From positions 1 through 64,000 of the forward strand of contig NZ_CAKZTI010000054.1 of NCBI RefSeq assembly GCF_937921625.1: DNA of 64,000 nucleotides, in the 5' to 3' direction. Below, in pieces: positions 63,884 through 64,000 of the stretch. The position numbers and the translations under genes are program-made. The number at the start of each line of letters is the position of its first letter. The stretch's first letter is position 1. Under the pieces are notes generated by a model, which searched no databases, had not been told where the DNA came from, and saw only the letters and a list, made by a program, of their open reading frames with translations. The stretch is from an uncultured Campylobacter sp. GTDB lineage: Bacteria; Campylobacterota; Campylobacteria; Campylobacterales; Campylobacteraceae.

Positions 63884-64000
63884 AAGCCCGCCTAGCTCGC
63901 TAAGCAGGATGCCTGCGAGTATCAGCGCCGCGCCTAAAATTTGAAGCGCGCTTAGCTTCTCGCCGAAAGCATACCCCATAATGCCCGCGCTTACGGGCTC
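63827..64000 (-). CDS. EamA/DMT-family transporter, C-terminal part
   Basis: The minus-strand frame running into the right edge encodes EPVSAGIMGYAFGEKLSALQ, then ILGAALILAGILLSELGGLL, the last helix of an EamA (drug/metabolite) transporter, and a short charged tail ending ADRGD. The stop is at 63827-63829, so the gene overlaps znuB convergently by 57 bases. The N-terminal part is outside the window. Confidence 0.75.
   Translation of the reverse strand, partial: EPVSAGIMGYAFGEKLSALQILGAALILAGILLSELGGLLGAKFAKDRACEKADRGD

Overview
The window looks like a chromosomal segment of a Campylobacter, probably one of the higher-GC oral or anaerobic species (C. gracilis/showae/rectus type). Reasons: a UPF0323 lipoprotein, glutathionylspermidine-synthase-like protein and D-2-hydroxyacid dehydrogenase in the same order as C. 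jejuni Cj0371-Cj0373; a CmeR-like TetR regulator; PEB1/CjaA-type binding proteins; Campylobacter-like promoters with a strong TATAAT box. The species call is inference. Housekeeping DNA is moderately GC-rich, with codon choices that create many AAATTT words. Two islands are clearly more AT-rich.

Layout. 1-55: tRNA-Gly (minus, cut by the edge). 191-4886: tRNA-Ala followed by an AT-rich island of small same-strand genes (Imm40-like tandem copies, a DUF3885-like gene, unknowns, decayed copies). 4984-13656: a DUF3137 membrane protein, nrdA, a DUF945-like protein, pyrG-recJ. 14129-19173: a cupin gene, then a minus-strand cassette of binding protein, permease, ATPase and an NnrS-family protein with a long Cys-rich repetitive N-terminal extension, behind an FNR-type box. 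19365-27741: ilvD, leuC, nitroreductase, NFACT (RqcH-like), cdsA-dxr and a second DUF3137 gene. 28098-32260: tRNA-Val and a second AT-rich island of small genes (Imm32-like, paired membrane zinc-ribbon proteins, an amber-interrupted gene). 32564-34863: RclA-like flavoprotein and TetR regulator. 35141-39930: the Cj0371-0373-like block with very long spacers. 40120-44352: PepSY protein, TonB-dependent receptor and divergent AraC regulator (iron-siderophore type). 44574-47897: four tandem family-3 amino-acid binding proteins with no transporter partner. 48514-55017: CopD-like protein, Na+/H+ antiporter, DUF475/TerC-like protein, third DUF3137, peroxiredoxin-like protein, two Cys-rich Sel1-like proteins. 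55969-64000: acetate CoA-transferase, PAS-GGDEF-EAL protein, di-haem cytochrome c peroxidase family protein, methyltransferase, zinc-type ABC ATPase and permease, and the C-terminus of an EamA transporter.

Themes worth attention. (1) Two islands of small, probably immunity-type genes start directly behind tRNA genes that share the same 3' flanking sequence; no toxin or integrase is present in the window, so they look like orphan immunity stockpiles. (2) An NnrS-family protein carries about 370 extra residues of Cys-rich and Gln/Ser-rich repeats and sits in an ABC cassette whose promoter has an FNR-type site centred exactly at -41.5. (3) RAATTY words, the sequence methylated by the C. jejuni CtsM system that licenses DNA uptake, are extremely dense between genes (27 in 584 bp by hand count) and appear to have invaded at least one coding sequence.

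All calls are from reading the sequence; no database search was run. Family names rest on recalled motifs, and the immunity assignments are the least certain.
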